Source: Oxytricha trifallax
Lineage: Eukaryota > Ciliophora > Spirotrichea > Sporadotrichida > Oxytrichidae
Reading direction: 5' to 3'
Assembly: GCA_000711775.1 (NCBI GenBank)
Contig: ARYC01000178.1
Coordinates: forward strand, 62,001-126,000
DNA: 64,000 nucleotides
Position numbers and translations under genes: made by a program. Below are positions 24,301-37,097 of this stretch, in pieces; position 1 is the stretch's first letter; each line of letters opens with the position of its first letter. The notes under the pieces are model-generated. The model made no database searches, was not told the DNA's origin, and saw only the letters and a list, made by a program, of their open reading frames with translations.

Positions 24301-27300
24301 ATAAAACGGGAAATGAATCAAAAACCTAAAACATAATCAATCTCTAAAGCTATTTAGATCAACTATTCTAGGGTGAAAATATTAAAGAGAGCGAAGTTTA
24401 AAACCTATAGATACTAAAAGATCTCATTGTATTTTAGTTAAATATTATGACTATAAACATGTAAAAATAAGGAATTGCTATTTCATAATTTATAGATTAT
24501 AAATTAAATGTAAATATTCAAGAGAAACAATCATTTTGAAGTTTATGACTCAGAAAAAAGATAACTGATTGGCAAGTATTTTGGAACTGCTATTAAGTTT
24601 TCAGATTCTGGAAATGCCTTTAATCTACATGTAGGCGCTTTTAACTATTCAAATAATTATTATTTTGATTTTCACATAAATTTTTGATGTAAGTCTTTTG
24701 TAAACATTTTTACTATGCAGAAAATAAAAGAAATCCAAGAGCTCTTACAGATTAATTATTATAAAGCTTATTTTTTTCAATTAAATTTTTAGTAACTCAA
24801 AATTATTAAGTAAGTTATTCGCAGGATGTTTTGAATTAAAAACTTGCTCACTCTTTTATTTTAATAGCTTGGTATATCATTGTTAACTTTAAAAATATTT
24901 ACTCTAATATAATATTTGAACACTTAGGACTTGTAAATCTTTTTTTTATTATCAAAAAGTTATTTATAAATACGATAGTTAATGATATTCCCCCCTGCCC
25001 ATATATATTATGATTCAGTCTATACCAAACAAACAGATGATTAACTGTCTTACGTAAAGACTATACCTAATAAGAAATTCATTTTTATAAAATATAACTA
25101 TATTTATATAGTCAACCTTTGCTAAAGCATGTCGCTAAAAGAGTGGATTTCCTACCTGGATCTGATACTTAATTGGTAATTTTTGAAGATATGCTCAAGT
25201 AACTCCTCATTAGAGATATCGAGAAAATTATTGGGTTTTTAAATCCAAATATATTTTTTAAAAATGTAAATTTGACTATTTTTACTTAATTTAAAAAAAT
25301 AAACTTTTTTATGATAAAAATAATATTCCTTAGAAAAATGAAATCAGATTGATATTTAAGAAAGTTAACTTTGAATACAGTGAGTTAATTTATTTTTAAT
25401 AATATATTATCTTATTTTCCGATAGTCCTTTAATTCAAAAGTGTTGATAGGGCATTTATTGGAGATTACAAGAGGTATATCTGACAAAGTTTAACCTCAG
25501 TTTCTTACATCCTATATACTATTAATAAATTCCAAAAATGTGATTCCTAGCTTCGCTACTTTCGTGTAAAAGAGTAAATTAAAAGTTAAAATTAACTTAA
25601 AATTTCAGCATATATGACCAGAAATAATCAATAATGGAAACATTGTATTCTCTCATATCAGTCGGGAGTTCTGATGCTACCATATTAAGGAAAATTTAAT
25701 TAATTATCTGCAGTAGTTCATGGAATTTATTGAAGATTTTTTTCACCACTATAATTTTAATTTTCTCTTAGTCTTGTGTCCAAATGAAAAAGAAGCTCTT
25801 AAGAAATCATAATGCGCTTTTTATCATGTATTTTTTGTTTTAAGAACTTCAACTTCACAAGTTACAGTTACGATTAATTTTTGAGTAATATAAATGATTG
25901 CAAGTTTGAAATAAATAGTGATTTGTTTCAATTAATTTTCATTGAGCCATTTAAAAAAATACAGTGAGTATAAGCTCGTTAGTGACTAACTTATTTTGAT
26001 TGATGAAACGATCAAAATTGATAATGAGAAAGTTAGAAAATCAAATATAATCAAGAGATTTTCATAATTTTTGTGCATTTAAATTTAGTTCACTAAAAGG
26101 TCCTGTATAACATAGTTGAAAATTACCCTGAACATAGATTCGCATAGAACGAAAGCATCCTTGACATTTCACTCTCTAATGACAAAATGTATTGGTATAT
26201 TTGTACCCCAAATGAAATTAGGGTCGTCAATGCTCAGAATTTCAACAATATTATTTGTGTATACAAGATTAAGAACGTATTCATTAAATTAGATCAATTA
26301 AATTCCTTATAAAAATCGACATTATGAAAAAGATTATATGATCTAATGAGTTCAAACTTACAAATCAATCAAAATCTTTAATTGATTTAATGATTGAAGA
26401 TAGCTGAAAAGCATGATCAGACATATTTATTATGTGAAAAAGAATCACACAACTTAGTATACAGTGTCTCAACTCTCAACCCTAAACAAAGACTTCTTTA
26501 GTTTAACTCTAATACTTAATTATAGTAATACCAAAATGTTTATTAAGAATTTTAATATTAACTCTAGTGCCTATGTTCAGAAATAACTTTTAATGTACCT
26601 AAAGAACGAAGAAGTCGAAAACAAAGAGCAATATATTAGGGCATACCAATTCCTATTTGAATAGGGAATGATAAACACTTACTTCTCTACTACAGGTATG
26701 ACTTTCTTACATTCAATTAAATTTATTCATGTGTGAAATGATTTGGTTCTATAAAATTAAAGAATTTATAGTTTAAAATGATAAATTATGATTATTTGGT
26801 AAAGAATCATACCCCAGACCTTATACGTGCATACTTTGAAAACTCGCCAGATAGGCTTCACTACATGAACGATTTCAACGATTGCAGTCCCTTAGAATAC
26901 GCTGCAACGAATAAGAAAGTGCAGCACCTTAACATTATTCTGGAGTATTTCATTAACTACCCTGAGAGAATTGTAATGAATCATTTAAATTTATATAAAT
27001 ATATTTAAATTGACAAGACTCATGCTATAATTTTTATTTAAAAAAAGATATCTCAGATTATACTATTTAAAAAATTGATATTAATTATAAATTTTAAATT
27101 ATTAACTATATTTTAAATCGGTCAGATTTCTTGACTCTGATGGAATGCAATTTAAACAATGCGAAAGTACTATTCTCTAAGATCTTTGTTACACCTGAAT
27201 TTTATAAATGTGGCCTACCCTATTCAATTACTTCAACTGATGATTTTATAATTTATTTAATTAATCAATATAGATATCCTTGTGAGACCAACACATGGTG

Positions 27301-28640
27301 AAATGCTAGGAATACATATGACACAATCTCTTGAAGAAGAATTAAATTCTTATGAACAAGGCGAAGATGAGAAAGTTTTTAAGTATATAGTCAGTAAATT
27401 CGACTACAACTTTGAGAGGGGCTCAAGGTCCAGTATTGAATTTTTGCAAAAATATGCAGATTAGGATTCAGAGGAGGTTATCAGATCCGATATTCGATTG
27501 ATAGTTCAGAATAAGTTCCAAGAATAAAAAATGATAAATTTTATAATATGTATATATAGTAATAAAAGTATTTTTATTTTTTTCAATTAATGCTAAGGAT
27601 TCTTAAGAGCATAAGCTGCAAGCTTCATGATTTTACTTGTATTGGTTTTTGTGAAACAGATATTCTTCCCAGAGAGTGTCTTAATCATAGCAATATTTAT
27701 TCCATCATATATAGTATAAAATTTAATTTAAGTTTTACTGCAATAATGTTAGTCTTAAACGCATTTTTCGTTGGCTACGAATTCAATTAGATCTCAAGAG
27801 CTGGTTTAGGCTAATATTTTAGCACAATTTGGAATTATATTGATATCTATGGTTTCGTTTCCCTCTTTGTTGTAAATGTTTATGAAGCAATTGAAATATC
27901 TGCAGGTAACCATTCTATTCTAGCAGACTCTTCTCTTGTATTAGTTTTTTCTTTGACTATTATGGCATTGCTTTTGAGAGGTATGTCTCACTTGAGAATA
28001 TTTGACAATTTGAGATACTTGATAAACATGGTCATTGAAATTATGAAAGACATGTCTAGTTTCATGATTCTATTGATTTATTGGATATTTGGAATAAACA
28101 TCGTTTTCTTCTAGCTTTTCTTGAACAAGAAAATCTCATCAGCTGAAATTGGAGAAGGCCATGAAGAAGGATAGAACTTAGAATATTTCTTGGAGAACCT
28201 AAAAATGACTTACAGATTGGCTTTTGGCGATTTCTCTCCAGACGAGTACACTTCTCTCGAATGGTTGGTGTTCATCCTCTCATCAGTTTTTATTCCCTTA
28301 GTATTGTTCAACTTGATTATTGCAATCATGGGCGATACTTACGACCGCGTTTAAACCTCAGCTAAGTGTGTTGACTTGAAAGAGTAAGCTAACTTGGTTC
28401 TTGAGGTGGAGGAACTCATGTACTGGAAGAGAGACGTTGGAGAAGGGGACAAAAAGAAAATCTTAATCTGTTTCAATGAAGAACTTTCAGAAGACACCAA
28501 TAACGATTCTGCCTAGTGGGAAGGTAAGATTAAGGGTCTTCAGAAAAGCATGGTCAGAATTGAATCAAAGATTATTGATTTGTCAAAGACAAATGAAGCA
28601 ATTTTATCCACTTTGGCTAGCTTAAAAAAGAAAGCTAATT
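21350..28640 (+). CDS. TRP/polycystin-type cation channel with ankyrin-like region, many IESs
   Basis: The last 1.05 kb (about 27590-28640, stop TGA 28638-28640) encodes a channel domain: several hydrophobic helices, a pore stretch LKMTYRLAFGDFSPDEY, a final helix LVLFNLIIAIMGDTYDRV as in TRPV and polycystin channels, and a C-terminal coiled coil. Upstream, 26778-26965 reads an ankyrin-like unit (YAATNKKVQHLNIILEYF) and 27280-27530 an acidic linker. Earlier segments at 24075-24210, 24540-24680, 25450-25560, 26100-26260 and 26530-26690 repeat a beta-propeller-like pattern (for example SLSNDKMYWYICTPNEIRVV). ATG at 21350 (MFNYEINGDDGKNYPGYDCP) may be the first segment. Between segments lie AT-rich IESs or introns whose junctions I did not resolve. 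Calcium-permeable channel activity in a membrane, possibly ciliary, follows from the family. The N-terminal part is an inference from position and style. Confidence 0.7.
21510..23860. other. Long AT-rich stretch, probable IES or intergenic DNA
   Basis: No coding segment is supported between the segment at 21350-21500 and that at about 23865. Near 23243-23290 and 23546-23575 there are C-rich and GGAAAC-containing tracts that resemble the ends of the G-run MITE-like elements, but the match is too weak to call an element. Confidence 0.35.
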
Positions 28641-28741
28641 GAAAACAATTTCTTTAATAAACATTATTCAAACAATTCAAATTAAAACTTCAACCACAAA
28701 TTTATCTTTCAATTTATGAAAAAGAAGTTGAGATAAAAATT

Positions 28742-29175
28742 GGGGGGAAAGTTTCCTGCACTTTTTTTATTATATGTAAAATTTAATAAATTTAAAATAA
28801 ATTATTAATTAAAATTTTTTTATGACTCTTTAATATTAAGAGGATATTTATAAATCATTTAAGTAATTAAAAAAATATATTCTAAAAATATATATATAAA
28901 AAATTAATTAAAATTTTAATAACAATTGGATACAATACTTGGAATTACTATGAGAACAGATAGGACAATATAATGGCTAAGATTCAGAAACCGACATATA
29001 TCAGATGAAATATGTCATATTTTGGAATCTTGTAAGAGAAACTGAATAATTCATTCATAAATTAAGTATAATTATGTCAATAAAATTAGTTAGGAAGTTA
29101 GTTGATAGTTATAATAAAGATTATTTTATTATTGGAAAAAACTTTTTAATTAGTGCAGGAAACTTTCCCCCCCCC
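28742..29175. mobile_element. 434-bp MITE-like element with G-run terminal inverted repeats
   Basis: GGGGGGAAAGTTTCCTGCACT at 28742-28762 is matched by its perfect inverted copy at 29152-29175 (with a longer C run). The interior is AT-rich and non-coding. The element lies in the gap between two convergent genes, the channel (ending 28640) and the WD40 gene (ending 29203). Its ends share GGGGAAGTTTCCTG-like sequence with the element at 15589-16077, so both belong to one family. Confidence 0.8.
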
Positions 29176-29202
29176 AAAGTTAATTGATTGTAAATTAATT
29201 AA

Positions 29203-31073
29203 TCATAAGTACAAATCATTAGGTGTATACAAATCATAATTATTCTATATCAGTTTATATTCCATTAAGCAACTCATATGTGGCTCATTTAAGGCAAGAA
29301 ATAGCCTGTCTTCATAGATATCAATGCCACTTAATTATCCAAAGTTATTAATTTCTTAATGCTTTTCGTAAGTTTGAGTATCGTAAATATGTACATAGTC
29401 AATACTCTCTGCAAATATAAGCATGTCTTAGTAAAATCTAATTTCACTTATCTAGCCTTGATGACCTTCAAATGTCTTTACACAATAGCATCTTCCTTAT
29501 TTTTAACTAAATTGATCCTCATCTCTTAAGTACCTCACATCCCATAGTTTGCATGTTCTATCTTGGTTCCCGGTAGCCAGGTAGTTTTAAGAAGGGTGCC
29601 ATTAAAGTGCAAATCCATAATCTTCATGCCCTTGTAAACTTGCAACAAGTTTACTACTTCTTCTATCATAAATATCAGCAGGGTAGCAATCTCCATATAC
29701 AGCAAGTAAATTCCCATCAGGGCTTAAAGCTGCCACATTAATTGGATCTTTGAAGTTTAAGCATTCTCGTTCTTTCATTCCCATTTCTACATCATGAATC
29801 TTAACTTTCGAATCATTCGTTGCACTCAAAAGATACATGTGTTTATTAGATTTATAACCTTAGTCATTCAATAAAGGAACCTCACTTAAAAGTTGCAAAT
29901 AATTCACAATCATGCCTTCTCCCACTGCTAAGACAAAGGGTTCATAGAGGTACTTTTCATTATCCAAATCATAAATATAGACTTAACCTTCATGAGTGCC
30001 CATTACCAGAATATTATCTTTCACATCAAAGACTGAGAGAACTCCACTTAACTTGGAATTGAGAACAACTGTCTCTGTATTATATTTTGCTTCTTTGAAA
30101 TTAGCATGACATATTCCTGAATCAGAAGCGAAATACACATTTCCACAGTCAATCGCTTTGAGATTCCTTAACAATTGAAAATGACCAATGTTGATTATAT
30201 ATAATTACACATCTTTAATTACTTAAATATTCTATGAATCTTTTATATAATCTATATTGATCTTATCCTCAGATAGAGTTAATCTATGTTCATAAAACTA
30301 GAAATTATTTGGCATTACTTAAGGTTCCTTGGCCTCCTCTATCATTTCTTAATTTCTTGAATTAAGCAGTAACTCATGGTTTCTGTAGCTTTTATAAGCT
30401 CTCTAGCGACGCATTCGGAAGTGCTTTCTTGATATTCGCATTCTTTCCCACATCAATCCTTAGTCATCAAGTTAAAAATTGGATTATATATTTAATATGT
30501 TTAATAGAATATTGTGTTAATAGTTGTATTCCCTTAAAAATTCTAAGATTAGAGGTATATATTAGAGAAATAGTATATATTAGGTGAAAAATATAAAATT
30601 TATAGAAAATAATGAAAAATAAGTTAAGTTAATTTTCTTAAAGAAATAATTACTTAATTTTTAGATGAAAATAAACTTTATTTTTTAGTAATTAAGAAAT
30701 ATAGATCTTGCATCAATATGAATTTATTTTTAAGTATTTTTTTATAGGCCTTTTTAATTCAAATATAAATTAAGAATTTGATGTATCTTAATTTAATTGC
30801 CTAATATTTAATTTCAGATAATATTGGGGTTCTTTTGAAATGAAGCATCATTCATAGTGAATTTATACTCTACGGGTTTAAGCCAATTGAAATAGTCTAA
30901 ACTTGAAAAGTCTTTGTCAATATTGGGATCTTTCTTTTCTTCATCTTATAATTTTATAATTTTATTATTTTTAATATTTAAGTTTTCCCATAAAAATTTA
31001 AATTATTAATTTTAATTTATTTATTTTAATCGAAATCTTGTTTTAGCAGTGTTTCCAAAAGCTCGTTTTCCAT
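29203..31073 (-). CDS. WD40-repeat protein
   Basis: ATG at 31073 (MENELLETLLKQ) to TGA at 29203. After removing two IESs the frame is continuous for about 470 residues. WD40 blades are visible: YLLSATNDSKVKIHDVEMG, AALSPDGNLLAVYGDC, ASLQGHEDYGFALQWHPS, YLATGNQDRTCKLWDV and KTFEGHQGQISEI. The N-terminal 130 residues are charged and without a known domain. It is a seven-bladed propeller, a protein-interaction scaffold; the specific subfamily is not clear. TAA and TAG are used as Gln inside conserved blades. The gene is convergent with the channel gene and divergent from SLY1 (263 bp between starts), so the two may share a promoter region. Confidence 0.8.
30515..30826. other. IES, 312 bp, pointer AATATTG
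   Basis: AATATTG occurs at 30508-30514 and 30820-30826. Removal of the AT-rich interval plus one copy connects QKNPNI to LLNILNIQSNF on the minus strand in frame, in the N-terminal part of the WD40 gene. Confidence 0.65.
30948..31039. other. IES, 92 bp, pointer ATCTT
   Basis: ATCTT at 30943-30947 and 31035-31039. Removal joins TLLKQD to EEKKDPNIDKD on the minus strand in frame. The interval is almost pure A and T. Confidence 0.6.
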
Positions 31074-31335
31074 TAAAAAGATAAATTATTGCTAATCAAA
31101 TTAATTATCAATTATTTATATTTCTAATTATTTAACAAATATATATATTGAGATTATTTTTAAAAATCCCAGATAATTTTTATTTATAGAGATATAATAA
31201 ATTACTTCTTATTAAAACAATTGAATTGGTAAATTATAACAGGAAAATTACAGATAGTAGATTAATGAATTATTTAAATCAGTATTTTTATGATGTGTGA
31301 ATATTAAGAGAATAATAATTTGTTTAATTTATAAA

Positions 31336-33557
31336 ATGGACTAGCATAATAGCTTTGAATTCTTTGAAGATGACGATGAAGACCATCAGAAAATGGACTT
31401 AATAGAAATTTAAAGACAATCTTTCTCTCATATTTTCAATTTGGGTTTATCACACGACACTAATCATGGCCATAGGTCGACTGGGGACGATGATGAAATG
31501 GAAATTGAAGTTGGAGATGGATTGAGATTGGACAAAAGAATTCTCACTTTTAAGGTTCTCATTTATGATCAATAAGCTTCAAATATTCTTGCAAATATTA
31601 TGAAAGTAGGAGCTCTCAGAGATTGCAACATTACATTGCACTTAAATATCAACAGCAAGCGTGAATAGATTCCTGATCTACCAGCTATCTATCTTTTATG
31701 TAAGAAAGCACATAAAGCTTTTAAATATGCATACGATTTGAGCTTCATTCATGAAATCTATTAAGATTTTTACTAATCATATTTTTTTAGATGAGCCAAG
31801 CGAAGAAAATTTCAAGAAAATTGCTAACGATGCTTTGAATGGTCTCTACGATTACTTTTTCATTAACTTCATGAAACCAGTTCAACCAGAGTAATTAGAC
31901 TAGTTTGCTATAGAAATGGTAAAGGCAAATAGTGCACATAAAATTTGCAGATTATCTTTCAGTCATTTGGCATACCAGGCTATATCTTAAAGTTTATACA
32001 CTTTCCCCAATGGCAAAGATAATTTTAAGGCGATATTTACAGGCAGAGAGAATTTATATGAAAATGCCATTAACCACATTGGTTAGGGGTTGTATAGTTT
32101 GTTCTAAAGTCTGGGAAAGGCGCCCTATGTAAAGGTTATTAATGGAGAGATATCGGAGAAAGTTTTCAAAAGAATCTAACAAACATATTAATAAAATCAT
32201 GAAGACAGTAGTCCAAGCAGATCTTCATAATATTAGTAAATAATTATTAAAATGAAATGTATATCAAATATAATTAAAAAAATTAATAATTTTTTCTTGC
32301 TGTTTGAATTGATTTATTGATTATAAGATAAAGAGTGTCTACATTAAAAGAAAAACAATTAATTTTCATAAATCTTAAATTACTCGAATATGATATTTTA
32401 TTATTCTTTGATACTATCTTGTTTATTAATAATAGCTAGATAGACCTTTATTGATAGTTCTTGATAGAAACTTAGACCTGCATACTATGCTCTATCACTC
32501 TTGGACTTACATTACTTTAATCTAAGACATCTACGCTATCAAGAACAATCAATTCCAGCATTATGATGAAACCTCTAAGCAGCAACTCACTTACGATATA
32601 GATTTCTCGAGTGATGAAATCTTGAAAGAAAATGCTTTCAAAGAATTCGGAGAAGCAGCACCAAATGTGGATAAAGCTCTAAGCGCTTGGAAGGTAGAGT
32701 ACGACAAGATAAGCTCATAAACTAACCCAGGCTAAGTAAATGATATATCATAGACATTAACTTCAGCTATGGACTAGATTCCTCAAATGACAGAAAGAAA
32801 GAAGAAAATCGATATGCATATTAATGTAGCTTCAAAAGTTCTTGAACATATCAAGAGAAGAGGTATAGACAAGCTTCAAGATGTTGAGGATGAAATTATG
32901 ACGTCAAAAGTATTGTCAAGTGCTTCAAAAACTGTATTTATGGAACTTATGAGAAGGGATACTACTAAGCAAGACGAATTCAATGATAAAATTAGACTCC
33001 TAATTATTTACATACTATGCAGCGGAGATGTTTCGGATATACTGCAAATCATAGAACAACTTAAAGAAATGCACAGGGAGCAGTTTGATAACGAATTTAT
33101 CCAAGCTCTGTTAAAGAAACGTAAAGATTTTGAAAACCTCGTGAGTTCAGCTGGAATAAATAATCAGTAAGCAGCTAACACTCAATCTTTTATCTCTGGA
33201 TTAGCAAAGCAAGTTACAAAAGGTTCCAAGTCTTTGATATCCAACATCTCAAATTTAATGGCAGAATAAAAGAACTTGATTCACTACAATATCGTGAAAA
33301 AGACCATCTAAAATATTCAGTCAAGAATTATCACATAGAATGAAAACTATTTTGATGTCCTGACTGGTGAAAAGTCTTAATAGTACAAAGGCTAGTTAAA
33401 GCATGTTGTAGTATTTGTGGCAGGAGGCGGTTCATACTATGAATATGAATGCATGCATAAACTTGAGGAGGAAATGAAAGTTCAAATCCTCTATGGAAGT
33501 GATCACATTTTCAATCCTGAGGAATTCTTGGCTGAATTATAGAAAGTTCATTAATGA
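31336..33557 (+). CDS. SLY1: SLY1, Sec1/Munc18-family vesicle fusion protein
   Basis: ATG 31336, TGA 33555-33557. SLY1 binds the syntaxin-5/Sed5 SNARE and promotes ER-Golgi vesicle fusion. Family hallmarks in order: FKVLIYDQQASNILANIMKV, LRDCNITLHLNI, IPDLPAIYLL, NHIGQGLYSLFQSLGKAPYV, RPLLIVLDRNLDLHTMLYHS, a helical middle part (KKKIDMHINVASKVLEHIKR), and near the C-terminus VVVFVAGGGSYYEYE with an ILYGSDHIFNPEEFL end. A spliceosomal intron at 31700-31790 (91 bp, GTAAGA to TTTTAG) and one IES at 32236-32428 are removed to give about 640 residues, the usual length. Gln is often encoded by TAA or TAG. SLY1 fits better than VPS45 or Sec1 because of the order and wording of these motifs. Confidence 0.92.
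32236..32428. other. IES, 193 bp, pointer TATTA
   Basis: TATTA at 32231-32235 and 32424-32428. Removal joins RSSQYQ to QQLDRPLLIVL in frame within SLY1. GT and AG dinucleotides near the ends do not give an in-frame splice, so an intron is less likely. Confidence 0.65.
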
Positions 33558-33785
33558 CAAGTTTTAATTTTAAAATTACAATCATATTTCAGTTAATATT
33601 AATAACAGATATTGAATCTTTTATAATATAATCATCAGAATTTTATATTTCTTTACTAAAATAATAGCAATAAATTGTTAAGGAAATATCTTATGTCAAA
33701 TTCAATTCATTGTAATTTATTTTAAAATGATTTGAAATATGTTCTATAAAATAAAAATTAATGAGGAATTAATTAATCTTAAAAC

Positions 33786-36700
33786 ATGAATAATTTGTAA
33801 AAATAGCTTGATTACGAATTTAAGGACGATTCACTTCTAGATAATTTTCCAAATAACAATTTATCAAAACAATAAATAAATTTCTAATCATATCAATAGA
33901 GAAGTGTAGAAGATGTTCTCTCAGTAAGTTCAAGTAGTGAAGAGGAGGATTTTGAATTATTGATTAAAACAAAAAAGTAAATTAATCCAGAAAAACAATA
34001 GCTTTTGCATGAAAATTATGAAAATTTAAGCAATCAAGAAGTTCTATAAATAAACTAAGAATAAAAGTATAAAACATAGTAAAGCAAACATTTTGAAAAG
34101 GACTAACTTGATTAACCTGGAACTATATTAGAATTAATGCCCTTAGTAAAATCTGGCATTTCATTAGCTCCGGATATGAAATTCGGTTGGAAGCCTACTG
34201 CATTAGAGATTTCAGTCCCTATTCCTCTTTATTTTGACCACGAAGAGGAGCATTTAGATAATACCCCTCTAGATAGATTTTCTCTTAAAAAACTTTCAAT
34301 AATATACTATGGGTTTAGACCCAAGGATTCTCTGGTCATGCATTAAGAATATTTGACTAATAAATCTTTAAGTATGTAAAGCAGTTATCCTTTTAAGTTT
34401 CCACCAAAACTTCCAGAAAATGTATAAAAATATATCGATTAGTCTAATGGCTTAAAAGTTTCGTATGACGAGCACGGAAATATCATAGATGAGCTAAATG
34501 GAAGAGATTTTATGGGAATGAACTAAAAGTATGCTTAAGAAATCTAAAATGGAGATATTTTAGATTTTGATGCTAAATTTGAAAGTGGAAATTTAGATAA
34601 AGTGGTTATGGTCACAAAAGATGAATATGATTTGTACATGAGAGTGGATTCTAATACCAGAGGACATCATTAGTGGTTCTATTTCAGGATAAAAAATATT
34701 AAACGAAAAAAAGTCAAATTTAATATTGTAAATTTCACTAAAAAGCAATCTCTTTATGAACAAGGAATGAAAGTATGTTATTTTAGCGACAAAGATAGAG
34801 AAAAGAATATAAAGAAGAAAAGGAGCGGTTTTAATAATGATGAAAATAAAGAAAATCATAAGGATTTCGAACTAAATGAAAAAGATGAATATTATGGGTG
34901 GAAAAGGGGAGGAATTGATATTGAGTATAAATAGTCAAAACTAAATCACTTTATACAAAGAAAATTCTGTAACTTAGATGAAGAAAGCGAGTCAGAAGAG
35001 GAAGAAGAAAACCAAATAAAAAAGAAGTCTTATTATCAACTAAGTTTTAGCTTTGAATTTCAAAATGAAAACGATGATACTTATTTTGCTTACTGCTTTC
35101 CCTACACTTTCACAAGACTACACAACTTGCTTAGAGAGTTTAAACTAAGTTCAAGCAATTCTTACTTCTATCATGAAGGAATTCTTTGCAGAGCTTTATC
35201 AGGAATAGACATACCTTTACTTACTATTACAACAAGAGTAAATTCTAAAACGATGCATTAAATCATACCTAATGAGTTCATCGGAAGTGAACTTCCAAAG
35301 TATAAATTCAAAAAGATAGTCCTAATCACTGGCCGTGTCCATCCAGGGGAAAGTAACAGCTCTCATATGATGGAAGGGTTTTTGAAATTTATCCTCAGTG
35401 ATCATATTGAAGCTTAAGAATTGAGAAAGAGAATTATCTTCAAAGTTATACCTATGATCAATCCAGATGGTGTTATAGTTGGTAACTATCGCACATCCAT
35501 GAGTGGAAATGATTTAAATAGGCAATATTTAAAACCTCATTATTAATTACATCCCTCCGTTATGGCTGTGAAAAGAATGCTCAAAGAAATTAAAAATTAA
35601 TATGGGCAGTTTTTCCCAAATGATAATTGCTTACTTGCTTTTATTGATTTACATGGGCATAGCAGAAAGAAAAATGTCTTTGTTTATGGACCTTACTATT
35701 AAATCCATCATGAAAACTACCTCAAAATAAGAATCTTGCCTAAGATTCTATCAGAAAAGACCTCTATGTTCAGATTTTTCGCAAGTAAATTTAAGATTGA
35801 AAAATCCAAAGAAAAAACTGCTAGAGTCGTTCTCTTTAGAGAATTTAACATTCTTAACTGTTTCACTTTAGAAGCTTCTTTCCTAGGTTACTTTAACCAA
35901 AATCGAATAACCAAAGACTTCGAAATCAATAAGCTTCGCAAAATGGGCTGGAAGCTTGGTTCAGCTTTGCATGAATATGTTATGATTAAAGAAGAGGATG
36001 AAAAACTTAGAGAGATTAAAATGCTGGATAAGATCAAAAGTAGTTCTTCAAAGCGCTAGAGTGTAATAAGCAGCTAGATAAAGTTTGACAAGAAAAAAAT
36101 CAAGAAAATGCTCAAAGGTCTAAAAGGCATATAGAAAAGCAGTGAGGACTAAAGTATAGCTGATGATGAAAATTAAAATTAACTTGAAAGGGTAAAACTC
36201 AGTAAGAGAAAAAAGTTTAAATCTAGTATGAAAAAGTCAAGCTAGCTATCAACTATAAATAATGAGTAAAATCCAAATTAGGCACCTTCAGACAGATCTA
36301 CTATATAAGTATTAGATGCAAAAGATACAATAAAAGTAAGGACTATTGAAGAAATTTACTCAGACATTAAAGATAAGGAAACCAATAATTCTTTATTTTT
36401 TTTCATTTTTTCAATAAAAAGATGTTGGCTTTTGAAGACGAATTAAATTCAGATTCTAGCGGGGAAGGTAGCGATGGTTCAGATTCAGATCCTTCAGGTG
36501 ATGAACTATCAGTAAGTTTTTTTATATCAAGTTATCAATATTGATTTATAGAACGAAGTGAGATAGAAAATTCAAGGTAATATCATAAATATGCTAGACA
36601 ATTATGTCAATATAATAAATGATGAAATACCAATTGAAAAATAGGATAAAATTGATGATAAAAACTGTGATAGATAAGGAAGAGTAAAACTAATCGAGGG

Positions 36701-37097
36701 GAAAGATTTAAGAATTAAAACTATGAAGTTAAAAAGCAGTTATGCAAGCTCCTAAAACCTCAATATTCCTAAATAAGATGGGCAGGTAAAGACACCCTAG
36801 AGACCTTTTAATAAAAATAAAGTTAATTTTATTTCTAGAATTACCTTTTAGTCATATAATGAGCAGAGTCTAATCCCCAAAGCCTTCAGTTAGACTGGTA
36901 AAAAAGGAAGATCTAATATAAAACTAATTAAAAACTGTGAGTTAAGATTCAGAGAGAGCCTACTCAGCTTAACGAAGCAGAAACCAAAATTAAAATTAAC
37001 TAGATACTAAGCATGCACTTATAAAAGTCGCTTCAAATAAATAGATAAATCCACTCTCATCACTGCTTTCGGGAACTTAAAAAGCTGGAACAAGTGA
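33786..37097 (+). CDS. Cytosolic carboxypeptidase (CCP/AGBL family, M14D)
   Basis: ATG 33786. The N-terminal 110 residues are acidic and low-complexity. A CCP N-domain follows ([52 protein letters not shown]), then the zinc-carboxypeptidase domain with [18 protein letters not shown] (zinc ligands His and Glu), [25 protein letters not shown] and [18 protein letters not shown] (third zinc ligand His), and [10 protein letters not shown] (catalytic Glu). These enzymes remove glutamates from tubulin tails. The frame is uninterrupted to about 36385. An acidic segment follows (from 36421) with a 40-bp intron at 36512-36551 (GTAAGT to TTATAG), then a basic tail to TGA 37095-37097. How the 36.3-36.4 kb junction is joined, and whether the tail belongs to this gene, is uncertain. 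Confidence 0.88.

Noticed and set aside
32235..32438. Spliceosomal intron in SLY1 instead of an IES
   Set aside because: The possible GT-AG pairs give a frame change, whereas the TATTA pointer junction keeps the frame.
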